This document shows, one piece after another, positions 28,549 through 36,909 of a DNA stretch of 64,000 nucleotides. Source of the stretch: CBDCHC01 sp965217075. Lineage in GTDB: Bacteria; Pseudomonadota; Gammaproteobacteria; PS1; Pseudothioglobaceae. The DNA is taken from NCBI GenBank assembly GCA_965217075.1, contig CBDCHC010000001.1, forward strand, positions 124,001 to 188,000, in the 5' to 3' direction. Positions within the stretch are counted from its first letter, which is position 1. Each line of letters starts with the position of its first letter. A model generated the notes under the pieces. It was not told the origin of the DNA. It did not search any database and was given only the letters and a program-made list of their open reading frames with translations. The position numbers were made by a program, and so were the translations under genes.

Positions 28549-29130
28549 TTATAATTTAATATTATCCTCTTTACCACTTATTAGTCTTTTAATATTACTA
28601 GTATGTTTTAATAAAATAATTATACTAATCATGCCAATTACTAAACTAGCATTTAAATCATTGCTTAATAAGTAAAAAAGTATTGGGGTAATAATATTTG
28701 CCAGCAATGCTGCCAATGATGATTTTTTAACTATCTTAGCAAAAATAAGCCAAGTTACAATAAAGCCAATAGCGCTATAAATATTAAGCGCAAATAATAC
28801 TCCAATAAAAGTAGCTACCCCTTTGCCGCCTTTAAAATTAAAAAATACAGGATATATATGACCAATTACAACGCTTAAACCAATAATAGTATCAAATAAT
28901 AAATTAATTGCTAATAATTTAGCAATTATAACCACCAAAAAACCTTTAAATATATCAATAAGCAATACAATTGCAGCTACTTTTTTACCACCAATGCGCA
29001 ACATATTTGTTGCTCCAGCATTTTTAGAGCCTATATTTCTTAAATCAGGTAAGCCTAATAATTTGCAAACAATAATACTGCTAGATATACTGCCTACTAA
29101 ATAAGAAATAACTATTATAAGTATTTGCAT
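28549..29130 (-). CDS. plsY: Acyl-phosphate glycerol-3-phosphate acyltransferase PlsY
   Basis: A 193-residue protein with five membrane segments. The three PlsY motifs are visible: GSISSSIIVCKL (motif 1), GSKNAGATNMLRIGGKK (phosphate-binding glycines) and GHIYPVFFNFKGGKGVAT (motif 3). It acylates glycerol-3-phosphate from acyl-phosphate in the first step of phospholipid synthesis. It is divergent from folB, the common plsY-folB arrangement. Full length. Confidence 0.95.
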   Translation of the reverse strand: MQILIIVISYLVGSISSSIIVCKLLGLPDLRNIGSKNAGATNMLRIGGKKVAAIVLLIDIFKGFLVVIIAKLLAINLLFDTIIGLSVVIGHIYPVFFNFKGGKGVATFIGVLFALNIYSAIGFIVTWLIFAKIVKKSSLAALLANIITPILFYLLSNDLNASLVIGMISIIILLKHTSNIKRLISGKEDNIKL

Positions 29131-29216
29131 ATTGCGCTAAATAACTTAAAAAAAACTATAATTTTAGCAGTTAATAAATAAAAATGATAAAATCAACTTT
29201 ATTTAAAATATAGAAT

Positions 29217-29567
29217 ATGGACATTGTTTTTATTGAAAATCTAAAAATAGATACAGTTATTGGAATTTATGATTGGGAAAAACAAATTCGTCAACAAATT
29301 ACACTAGATATTGAGATGGCATTTGATATTAAAAAAGCAGCTATAAGTGATGATATAGCAGATACCCTTAATTATAAAACTGTCTGCAAAAGAATAACTG
29401 AATTTGTAGTTAAAGCTAAGTTTGAATTAGTAGAAAAATTAGCTGAAGAAATAGCTGCAATCATTTTAAATGAATTTGATATAAATTGGGTAAAGTTAAA
29501 ACTTAATAAAAATAACGCCTTAACTGGCGCTTCTGGAGTTGGTATTATTATTATTAGAAAAAAATGA
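29217..29567 (+). CDS. folB: Dihydroneopterin aldolase
   Basis: A 116-residue FolB. VFIENLKIDTVIGIYDWEK is the N-terminal signature with the pterin-site tyrosine. DTLNYKTVCKRI and VEKLAEEIAAIIL carry the glutamate that anchors the pterin, and LNKNNALTGASGVGIII is the C-terminal strand. It converts dihydroneopterin to hydroxymethyl-dihydropterin in folate synthesis. The stop overlaps the folK start by four bases. It heads a long plus-strand run of 13 closely spaced genes. Confidence 0.94.
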   Translation: MDIVFIENLKIDTVIGIYDWEKQIRQQITLDIEMAFDIKKAAISDDIADTLNYKTVCKRITEFVVKAKFELVEKLAEEIAAIILNEFDINWVKLKLNKNNALTGASGVGIIIIRKK

Positions 29568-30043
29568 CACTTGTCCATATTAATATAGGTTCTAACCAAG
29601 ATAAGAAAAAAAATATAAAAAAAGCCATTTATTTATTATCTAAACAATTTAATGATTTAGTAATCTCTAATATTTATCAAAGTAAATCTGCTAGTTTTGT
29701 TGGTAATGATTTTTATAATTTTGGTGCTAATTTTACTACCAATCTAACTATTAACCAGCTAATAAAACAATTAAAAGATATTGAAAATATTATAGGTAGA
29801 AAAAAAACAACTATTAAATTCTCTCCTAGAGTAATTGATATAGACTTAGTATTGTTTGGCAGCTCTATCAACCATAAATTAAATATACCAAGAAATGATA
29901 TTTTGAAATATAACTTTGTTCTTAAGCCAATCATAGATTTAATGCCAGATTATAAACACCCTATTTTACAAAAAACATATTTAGAATTATGGGAAAATGA
30001 TAAAATTACAGCAAATTTTAATTTACAGAAAATAATCTTATGA
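29564..30043 (+). CDS. folK: 2-amino-4-hydroxy-6-hydroxymethyldihydropteridine pyrophosphokinase
   Basis: A 159-residue HPPK. The fold is marked by HINIGSNQDKKKNIKKAIYL, SKSASFVGNDFYNFGANFTT and the signature FSPRVIDIDLVLFG, with the two catalytic aspartates. It pyrophosphorylates the FolB product. Four-base overlaps with folB upstream and dsbA downstream suggest translational coupling. Full length. Confidence 0.94.
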   Translation: MTLVHINIGSNQDKKKNIKKAIYLLSKQFNDLVISNIYQSKSASFVGNDFYNFGANFTTNLTINQLIKQLKDIENIIGRKKTTIKFSPRVIDIDLVLFGSSINHKLNIPRNDILKYNFVLKPIIDLMPDYKHPILQKTYLELWENDKITANFNLQKIIL

Positions 30044-30666
30044 AAAAAATAATTTTTATCTTATTAATCATTAGTGCTAATGCCTTTGCTAATTATGATG
30101 AAGGTGTAGAATATATAAAAATGCCACAAAATATTGCGGTTAATGCTGCCGATAAAGTTGAAGTCGTAGAATTATTTTGGTATTTTTGTCTACATTGTTA
30201 TCGTTTAGAGCCATTAATTGATAACTGGTTAGTAGAAAATAAAGAAAAAGTTAACTTTGTCCGTCAGCCAGCAATTTTTTCTAATAGATGGGCATTAGGA
30301 GCGTTTTTTTATTATGTATTAGAAGAGTTAAATTTAACTAAAACTCTACATAAAAAATTATTTAACACCATACATAAACAAAAAAAACAATTTAAATCAA
30401 TACATGATTTTATCAATTGGATTGCGGCTAATTCTAGTATTAAAAAAGATATAGTAAAAAAAGCAACAGAATCATTTGCTATGCGTATCAAAATAAATAA
30501 AGCCACTGTATTAACTAATAAATATAGAAAAAATGGTATTAATGGTGTGCCTACTATGATTGTAGCTGGTAAATATTTTACCAGCGCCACTTTAACAGGC
30601 TCACATGAAAAAATGTTAAAGGTAATAGATTATTTAATCGCTAAGGAAAATAAGCAAAATAAATAA
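30040..30666 (+). CDS. dsbA: Periplasmic thiol:disulfide oxidoreductase DsbA
   Basis: A 208-residue protein with a signal peptide (MKKIIFILLIISANAFA). The thioredoxin-fold active site is FWYFCLHCYRLEP, a CLHC variant of the usual CPHC. The helical insert and the cis-proline motif GVPTMIVAGKY are present. It inserts disulfides into exported proteins such as c-type cytochrome precursors and outer-membrane proteins. The start overlaps folK by four bases and the stop shares one base with thiD. The Leu-for-Pro change in the active site may alter its redox potential. Confidence 0.9.
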   Translation: MKKIIFILLIISANAFANYDEGVEYIKMPQNIAVNAADKVEVVELFWYFCLHCYRLEPLIDNWLVENKEKVNFVRQPAIFSNRWALGAFFYYVLEELNLTKTLHKKLFNTIHKQKKQFKSIHDFINWIAANSSIKKDIVKKATESFAMRIKINKATVLTNKYRKNGINGVPTMIVAGKYFTSATLTGSHEKMLKVIDYLIAKENKQNK

Positions 30667-31412
30667 TGAAAAAGGTTTTAGTATTAGCAGGTTTAGATCC
30701 AACTGCTGGTGCTGGTGTAGTAGCTGACATACTTACTATAAATAACTTAGCTGCTTACCCTCTGCCAATTATAACTACACTTAGCGCACAAAATACACAA
30801 AAAGTTACTACTATAATTAGCATTAATAACGATATAATTAAACAGCAGTTTGATGCTATTTATGCAGATACAAGTATTGATATCATTAAAATTGGTTTAA
30901 TTGACAATAATAATAAAGAGGCAATAAAATATATTATAAGTAAAGCTAAATGTAGAGTGGTTCTTGATCCAGTATTAACTTCTTCTACTAATTATAATTT
31001 TAATAATATGACTATTATTAAAAAACTATTAAAATCAGTTTACCTGTTAACACCAAATGCTCTAGAATTACAACGATTAAGTGATGAAAAAGATGAAAAA
31101 TCATCAGTCAAAAAACTTAATTTACCATATATACTTATAACTAAAACTGATAGTAGTGATAAAACAATAACCCATAAATTATATAAAAATTCTGAGTTAA
31201 TTAAAACTTTTAATTATAAAAAATTACCCCATAATTACCATGGTTCTGGCTGTGTATTAAGTGCTGCTCTTAGTGTTATGCTTATTAACCATAATACAAT
31301 AGATGCCTGTAAACTTGCTTTTGATTATACTTATCAAAGCCTATTAAATGCTAAAAAAATTGGTAAAATGCAATTATCTCCTAATCATCAATTTAATTAT
31401 GTTTATAAATAA
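30666..31412 (+). CDS. thiD: Hydroxymethylpyrimidine (phosphate) kinase ThiD
   Basis: A 248-residue ribokinase-fold enzyme. VLVLAGLDPTAGAGVVADI is the ThiD N-terminal motif, IKIGLID and VLDPVLTSS follow, LLTPNALELQRL marks the phosphate region, and the anion hole/catalytic base is in HGSGCVLSAALSVML. It phosphorylates HMP and HMP-P for thiamine. Thiamine diphosphate is the cofactor of the enzyme at 9.8 kb, and thiO is at 59.3 kb. The end overlaps hisC by 14 bases. Confidence 0.93.
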   Translation: MKKVLVLAGLDPTAGAGVVADILTINNLAAYPLPIITTLSAQNTQKVTTIISINNDIIKQQFDAIYADTSIDIIKIGLIDNNNKEAIKYIISKAKCRVVLDPVLTSSTNYNFNNMTIIKKLLKSVYLLTPNALELQRLSDEKDEKSSVKKLNLPYILITKTDSSDKTITHKLYKNSELIKTFNYKKLPHNYHGSGCVLSAALSVMLINHNTIDACKLAFDYTYQSLLNAKKIGKMQLSPNHQFNYVYK

Positions 31413-32445
31413 TTGGTTGCGCCCTGACATTAAAAAATTAAATAGTTATGAAATAGCAAATAGTAAAAACATGTTAAAACTTGATGCTATGGAAATGCCT
31501 TTTAGTTTAACAAAAGATATAGAAGAGCAATTATTATCTAAATTTAAAAATATCAATATTAATCGCTATAATAGTGATTATAAAGTATTAAAAGATGTTA
31601 TTTATAATACAATGAAGATCGATAAAGGCCTTTCTATAATACTAGGCAATGGTAGCGATGAACTAATCCAACTATTGATGCTTGCTTGTGATAAAAACTC
31701 TACTATAATCAGTTTTAATCCTAGTTTTGTTATGTATGAAATAACGGCTAAATTAACTAAGGTTAATTGCATAAAAATTGATTTAACTAATAATTTTGCT
31801 ATAGATTTAACTAAAACTATGGAAATTATTATTAAAAATAAAGCAAAAATTATTTTTATCTCCTACCCTAATAACCCTACAGCTAATAATTTTAAACGCT
31901 CTGATATTGAATATATTATAAAATATAGTAAAGCTATGGTGGTGATTGATGAGGCATATTATGCTTACAATAATGATAGCTTTGTTTCTGCTGCAATCAA
32001 ATACGATAATCTTATAATACTAAGAACTATTTCAAAAATTGGCTTTGCTGCTCTTAGGCTCGGAGTATTAATTGCTAAAACAGAAATTACAACACAATTA
32101 GACAAGCTAAGAATGCCTTATAATATAAATATATTTAGCCAAATTAGTGGTGAATTTTTACTACAACAACCATTTATAAAAAATAATATAAATAAAATAA
32201 TAAATAATAGAGAAAAACTGCTAAGTGATTTAAAGCAAATAAAACAATTAAAAGTCTACCCTTCTGATGCTAATTTTATTTTTTTTAAAGCAAAACAAGC
32301 CAACAATTTATTTAACTACTTACTAAAAAATAATATAATTATTAAAAATTTAACAAATATAGTTGATAATGCCCTAAGGGTAACTGTTTCTACTCAAGCA
32401 GAAAATCAGATTTTTTTACAAGTTATTCGTAAATTTTATGTCTGA
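31399..32445 (+). CDS. hisC: Histidinol-phosphate aminotransferase
   Basis: A 348-residue PLP-dependent class I/II aminotransferase. LDAMEMPFSL, NRYNSDYKVL, LGNGSDELIQLLM, SYPNNPTANNF, VIDEAYYAY and the PLP lysine in RTISKIGFAALRLGVL are the HisC series. It makes histidinol-phosphate. The frame is open from 31348, but the homologous start is MFINNWLRPDIKKLNSYE at 31399. That start overlaps the thiD stop by 14 bases. The stop overlaps rnfE by eight bases. Confidence 0.93.
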   Translation: MFINNWLRPDIKKLNSYEIANSKNMLKLDAMEMPFSLTKDIEEQLLSKFKNININRYNSDYKVLKDVIYNTMKIDKGLSIILGNGSDELIQLLMLACDKNSTIISFNPSFVMYEITAKLTKVNCIKIDLTNNFAIDLTKTMEIIIKNKAKIIFISYPNNPTANNFKRSDIEYIIKYSKAMVVIDEAYYAYNNDSFVSAAIKYDNLIILRTISKIGFAALRLGVLIAKTEITTQLDKLRMPYNINIFSQISGEFLLQQPFIKNNINKIINNREKLLSDLKQIKQLKVYPSDANFIFFKAKQANNLFNYLLKNNIIIKNLTNIVDNALRVTVSTQAENQIFLQVIRKFYV

Positions 32446-33097
32446 ATATATAAAAATTATTAAAAACGGCCTATGGACTAATAATCAAGTTTTAGTAGCT
32501 TTGCTTGGTCTTTGTCCTTTACTTGCTGTAAGCAGTAGCGCAATAAATGCTTTTGCTCTTGGGGCAGCAACAATATTTGTTTTAACATTTTCTAATTTAA
32601 TTATTGCTATTTTTAAAAATACTATTAGAGATGAAGTCCGTATTCCTATTTTTGTCTTAATTATTGCATCATTTGTAACTATTGTAGAAATTTTAATGCA
32701 GGCCTTTATGTATGATTTATACTTAATCCTTGGTATTTTTGTGCCTCTTATTGTTACTAATTGTGCTATTTTAGGACGCGCTGAAGCATTTGCTAATAGA
32801 AATCCATGGCATAAAGCTGCACTTGATGGTTTTAGTATGGGGCTTGGTTTTGCTATAATTATCACTATAATAGGTATGGTGCGTGAAATTATTGGCTCTG
32901 GCACCCTTTTTAGCCAAAGTGAATTATTATTTGGCATTGATTTTAGTATTAATCTTTATAATAAAGGCACTATTTTAATGATACTGCCACCTGGTGCATT
33001 TATAATACTTGGACTGTTAATAGCGACTAAAAATTTAATTGATATAAAAATATCTAATAAAAAAGCAATTAATCAAATTAGTCTACAGGTTAAATAA
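32438..33097 (+). CDS. rnfE: Electron transport complex subunit RnfE (RsxE)
   Basis: A 219-residue, six-helix protein of the RnfAE/NqrDE family. NGLWTNNQVLVALLGLCPLLAVSS is typical of RnfE rather than RnfA, and VTNCAILGRAEAFANRNPWH carries the conserved membrane cysteine near a half-buried iron site. Rnf couples ferredoxin-NADH electron flow to ion movement, or keeps SoxR reduced. The other rnf genes are not in the window, and nth, often directly after rnfE, is 23 kb away. Coupled to hisC and prmC by overlaps. Confidence 0.9.
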   Translation: MSEYIKIIKNGLWTNNQVLVALLGLCPLLAVSSSAINAFALGAATIFVLTFSNLIIAIFKNTIRDEVRIPIFVLIIASFVTIVEILMQAFMYDLYLILGIFVPLIVTNCAILGRAEAFANRNPWHKAALDGFSMGLGFAIIITIIGMVREIIGSGTLFSQSELLFGIDFSINLYNKGTILMILPPGAFIILGLLIATKNLIDIKISNKKAINQISLQVK

Positions 33098-33873
33098 TGC
33101 AACAATATATACAACAAAATATTATTGACATTAAATACCTATTAAGTTTTGTCTTACAAAAATCTATAGCCTGGATTTATAGCAATATAAACTATAAATT
33201 AAGTACAGATGAAGAAAAAAAACTACTAAAATTAATCAAACAAAGGTTATCTGGCATACCTCTTGCATACATAACTAATAATCAGCCTTTTTATCATCTT
33301 GATTTTATTGTTGATAATAATGTTTTAATTCCACGTCCTGAAACTGAAAATATAATTGATATTATTAAAGGGTTAAATTGTCGTAATATTAAAATGTTAG
33401 ATCTTGGAACTGGCAGTGGTATTATAGCAATTACACTAAAACATCTGTTACCTAAGTTAATAGTAACAGCAACTGATATTAGTGAACAAGCCTTAAATAT
33501 TGCTAAAAAAAATGCCAAAAGACACCAGGTTAAAATAAATTTTATTAGGAGTGATTGGTTTGTAAATTTGGCTAAAGATTCTAAATTTGATTTAATAATT
33601 ACTAATCCACCATATATCAAAGAAAACGATAAACATCTAAAAAATTTATCCGATCCTAAACAAGCCCTTGTAGCTAATGATAATGGCTTGTCTGCTATTA
33701 AAAAAATTATAAAAGATTCGCCAAATTTTTTAAATAAAAACGGCTATTTACTTATAGAACATGGCTATAATCAGCAAAAAAAAATTCTAAACTTATTAAC
33801 AGATTTTAAACAGGTAAAAACCTTCAATGACTTAAATAATCAGCATCGTAATATCTTAGCTAAAATATGTTAA
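33097..33873 (+). CDS. prmC: Peptide chain release factor glutamine methyltransferase PrmC
   Basis: A 258-residue SAM-dependent methyltransferase. The N-terminal helical domain carries RLSGIPLAYITNNQPFY. VLIPRPETE, the SAM loop MLDLGTGSGIIAITL and the catalytic NPPYIK motif with its substrate-glutamine pocket follow. It methylates the GGQ glutamine of RF1 and RF2. It shares one base with rnfE and overlaps tatD by seven bases. Slightly short but complete. Confidence 0.94.
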   Translation: MQQYIQQNIIDIKYLLSFVLQKSIAWIYSNINYKLSTDEEKKLLKLIKQRLSGIPLAYITNNQPFYHLDFIVDNNVLIPRPETENIIDIIKGLNCRNIKMLDLGTGSGIIAITLKHLLPKLIVTATDISEQALNIAKKNAKRHQVKINFIRSDWFVNLAKDSKFDLIITNPPYIKENDKHLKNLSDPKQALVANDNGLSAIKKIIKDSPNFLNKNGYLLIEHGYNQQKKILNLLTDFKQVKTFNDLNNQHRNILAKIC

Positions 33874-34523
33874 ATTCCCATATTCATCTTGATTTTAATA
33901 ATGATGTTGATTGTAATGGTATTGTGCCAAGCATTGGCAAGCAAAATTGGCATAAAGTTGCTAAATATAAAAATTTTGCTTTAGGAATTCATCCTTATTT
34001 TGTTGAAAATCATAATGCTGATGATGTCTCTATTTTAGAAAATAATATTAAAAAATTAAATCCTATTGCTATTGGTGAAATTGGGCTTGATTTTGCTAAA
34101 AACATTAACAAAGAATTACAAGTGAATTATTTTATTAAACAACTTGATTTAGCAAAAAAATACAAATTACCAGTAATAGTGCATGCTGTTAAAAGTTATG
34201 ATGAAGTTTGTAACATTTTAAAACAATATAATTTAAAAACACAGATTCATGCCTTTAATGGCAGCGTAATTCAAGGTCAAAAACTTTTATCAACTAACTG
34301 TTATTTAAGTTTTGGTTTATATAAAAAATCAATTAAATTACAGCAATTTATTAAAGATATGCCAAATGATAAAATTTTAATTGAAACTGATGAACAAAAA
34401 AATAATATGTTAAAATTTGTTATAGCAGAAATATCAAAATTAAAAAACACAGCCGAACAAGAAATAATTAAAATATGTATTAATAATATTAATTCTCTTT
34501 TTAATCTAAAAAAATTAAACTAA
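33867..34523 (+). CDS. TatD-family metal-dependent hydrolase
   Basis: A 218-residue TIM-barrel hydrolase, shorter than most TatD proteins (about 260). Metal ligands are visible in order: HIHLDF (residues 4-9), AIGEIGLDFAK, PVIVHAVKSYDE, QIHAFNGS and ILIETDEQ. The family acts as DNase or D-aminoacyl-tRNA deacylase-like enzymes. The C-terminal end is shortened, but all ligands are kept, so activity is plausible. It overlaps the end of prmC. Confidence 0.85.
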   Translation: MLNSHIHLDFNNDVDCNGIVPSIGKQNWHKVAKYKNFALGIHPYFVENHNADDVSILENNIKKLNPIAIGEIGLDFAKNINKELQVNYFIKQLDLAKKYKLPVIVHAVKSYDEVCNILKQYNLKTQIHAFNGSVIQGQKLLSTNCYLSFGLYKKSIKLQQFIKDMPNDKILIETDEQKNNMLKFVIAEISKLKNTAEQEIIKICINNINSLFNLKKLN

Positions 34524-34564
34524 GCTTTATGTTTCAACAATTAATAATAAATAAATTATAATAT

Positions 34565-35275
34565 ATGTCAAGTTGTGCGCGTACTGAAATTTTAATTGGC
34601 AAAAAAGGGTTATTTAAATTAGCATCCGCACATGTGCTTATTGCAGGAATAGGTGGTGTTGGTAGTATTTGCGCTGAAAGCTTAGCGCGTGCTGGAGTTG
34701 GTGAAATTAGTATTATTGATTTTGATACAATTGAATTAAGCAATATAAACCGTCAAATTATTGCCCTACATTCAACTCTTAAAAAATTAAAAACTGATGT
34801 ATTAAAACAAAGATTATTAGATATTAACCCAAATTGCATAATAAATACTAAAAATTTATTTATTGATGAAAATGAAGCAACAAATATTGCTAATAGTGAT
34901 ATAAATTTTATAGCTGATTGCATAGATACCATAAGCAGTAAAAGTATTTTGATTTATCATTGTTTGCAAAGAAAAAAATATATAATATCAAGTATGGGGG
35001 CTGGTGGAAAATTAGATGCTAGTAAAATTATTATTGATAAAATGAGTAAAACTATAAATTGTTCTTTAGCAAAAGTAATGCGTAAAAAATTAAGAAGTAT
35101 GAAAGTATCTCTTAATTTTCCAGTAATATATTCATATGAACTATCAAAATCAACTTTACTATGTATGAATGAACAAAATGAAGCTATTATAACTAAGGGC
35201 ACTATTTCTTATATGCCAAATATTTTTGGTTTAATGATGGCAAGTCATATAATTAATAAAATTTTAAAACTATGA
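34565..35275 (+). CDS. tcdA: tRNA cyclic N6-threonylcarbamoyladenosine dehydratase TcdA
   Basis: A 236-residue E1-like enzyme. The nucleotide-binding loop is LIAGIGGVGSICAESLARAG, followed by IIDFDTIELSNINRQIIAL, and IADCIDTISSK with SSMGAGGKLDASKI later. TcdA (CsdL/YgdL) cyclises t6A37 to ct6A with ATP. The family-typical arginine and aspartate positions are visible. Length is a little under E. coli TcdA because the C-terminus is shorter. It overlaps glmU by four bases. Confidence 0.9.
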   Translation: MSSCARTEILIGKKGLFKLASAHVLIAGIGGVGSICAESLARAGVGEISIIDFDTIELSNINRQIIALHSTLKKLKTDVLKQRLLDINPNCIINTKNLFIDENEATNIANSDINFIADCIDTISSKSILIYHCLQRKKYIISSMGAGGKLDASKIIIDKMSKTINCSLAKVMRKKLRSMKVSLNFPVIYSYELSKSTLLCMNEQNEAIITKGTISYMPNIFGLMMASHIINKILKL

Positions 35276-36597
35276 ATAATATACAAATAATAATTTTAGC
35301 AGCTGGTAAAGGCTCACGCATGAAGTCTAAAAAAACAAAGGTATTGCATGAATTAGCAGGAAAAACCCTATTACAAATGGTCTTTAATACTGCTAAAAAA
35401 ATCACAAATAATATTACAATAGTTCATAATGATGATGCCAAAGATATAAAAAATAGCTTAAATGGTAGTAATATAACATGGATACTACAATCACAGCAAT
35501 TAGGCACGGCAAATGCTATTTATGAAAGCCTTAAAGTTATTGATAAAAATAAAATTTGTATCATTTTGTATGCCGATGTACCTCTTATAAGCACACAAAC
35601 TATTAAAAAATTAACTGCGGATTTTACTATTTTAACTACAATAGTTGAAAATCCAGCTCAATACGGTAGAATTGTTCGTTATGATAATAAGGTAAGAAAG
35701 ATTATAGAACATAAAGATGCAAATGACGATGAACTTAAAATAACAGAAATAAATACAGGTATTATTGCAGTGCGAGGTGATATACTACATAAATATATTC
35801 CTCATATTAATAATAATAATAAACAACAAGAGTATTATCTAACTGATATTGTTGGTATGGCAGTTAAAGATGGTATTGATATTTGCACTACAAACCCTAT
35901 TAATAAGATAGAAGTATTAGGCGTTAACGATAAACTACAATTAACGAATTTAACCAAAAAATATCAGCTAATGTTAGCGGAAAATTACCTTAAAAAAGGT
36001 CTTTATATTATTGATAAATATCGTTTTGATTGTAGAGGAGAAATAATATTTGATAACGACTGTATTATAGATATTAATGTTATATTTATTGGTAACAATA
36101 AATTAGGTAGTAATGTCAGTATAGGAGCTAATTGTATTATTGAAAATAGTGTTATAGGTGATAATAGCAAAGTACTACCTAATTCTATAATTACTAATAC
36201 AAATATAAAAAATAATGTAGGTATAGGTCCTTTTGCTCATATTCGCCCACAAACTACAATTGGCAATAATAGTCGTATTGGTAATTTTGTTGAAATAAAA
36301 AAATCAATTATAAAAAGTGAAACTAAAATAAGTCATTTAAGTTATATTGGTGATAGCGTAATTGGCACAAAAGTTAACATTGGTGCTGGAGTTATAACTT
36401 GTAATTATGATGGTAAAAATAAATATCAAACATTCATAGCCAATAATGCTTTTATTGGCTCTAATGCCGCCTTAATTGCTCCAGTTAAAATCGGCAAAAA
36501 TACTATAATCGGCGCTGGCTCTGTAATTAGTAAAAATGTAGCTGACAACACACTCGCAGTTACTCGTGCTAAACAAAAAAATATTGTAAAAAAATAA
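35272..36597 (+). CDS. glmU: Bifunctional UDP-GlcNAc pyrophosphorylase / GlcN-1-P acetyltransferase GlmU
   Basis: A 441-residue bifunctional enzyme. The uridyltransferase domain shows ILAAGKGSRMKSKKTKVLHE, QQLGTANAI and LYADVPLIS. The C-terminal left-handed beta-helix starts near residue 245, with hexapeptide repeats, GPFAHIRPQTTIG, KKSIIK, ITCNYDGKNKYQT and SNAALIAPVKIG. It makes UDP-GlcNAc for peptidoglycan and lipid A. The start overlaps tcdA by four bases. Complete. Confidence 0.96.
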   Translation: MNNIQIIILAAGKGSRMKSKKTKVLHELAGKTLLQMVFNTAKKITNNITIVHNDDAKDIKNSLNGSNITWILQSQQLGTANAIYESLKVIDKNKICIILYADVPLISTQTIKKLTADFTILTTIVENPAQYGRIVRYDNKVRKIIEHKDANDDELKITEINTGIIAVRGDILHKYIPHINNNNKQQEYYLTDIVGMAVKDGIDICTTNPINKIEVLGVNDKLQLTNLTKKYQLMLAENYLKKGLYIIDKYRFDCRGEIIFDNDCIIDINVIFIGNNKLGSNVSIGANCIIENSVIGDNSKVLPNSIITNTNIKNNVGIGPFAHIRPQTTIGNNSRIGNFVEIKKSIIKSETKISHLSYIGDSVIGTKVNIGAGVITCNYDGKNKYQTFIANNAFIGSNAALIAPVKIGKNTIIGAGSVISKNVADNTLAVTRAKQKNIVKK

Positions 36598-36606
36598 GGA
36601 ACTTTT

Positions 36607-36909
36607 ATGAGTACAAAACAACATTTAATAATTAAACTACAGCAAAAATTTAACCTATCTTATTTAGAAGTTATTAATGAATCACATAATCACGCAGGTA
36701 GTGCTACTTCATCACATTTTAAGATTATAGTAGTTAGTGATGATTTTGATGATAAGACTTTATTACAAAGACACAGAGCAATTAATAATTTATTTAAAGA
36801 TGAATTACAATATATTCATGCTCTATCAATACATACTTATACCGCTACTGAATGGCAACAAAAAAAATCAGCTCCGACTTCTCCTCAATGCGCTGGAAAG
36901 AACAAATAG
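36607..36909 (+). CDS. bolA: BolA-family protein
   Basis: A 100-residue BolA. NESHNHAGSATSSHFKIIVV contains the conserved histidine region, and RHRAINNLFKDEL with IHALSIHTYTATEW is the class II KH-like core. BolA proteins work with monothiol glutaredoxins in Fe-S trafficking and stress/morphology control. The ribosome-binding site AAGGA lies seven bases before ATG. The stop shares one base with the GTG start of mltD. Confidence 0.93.
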   Translation: MSTKQHLIIKLQQKFNLSYLEVINESHNHAGSATSSHFKIIVVSDDFDDKTLLQRHRAINNLFKDELQYIHALSIHTYTATEWQQKKSAPTSPQCAGKNK

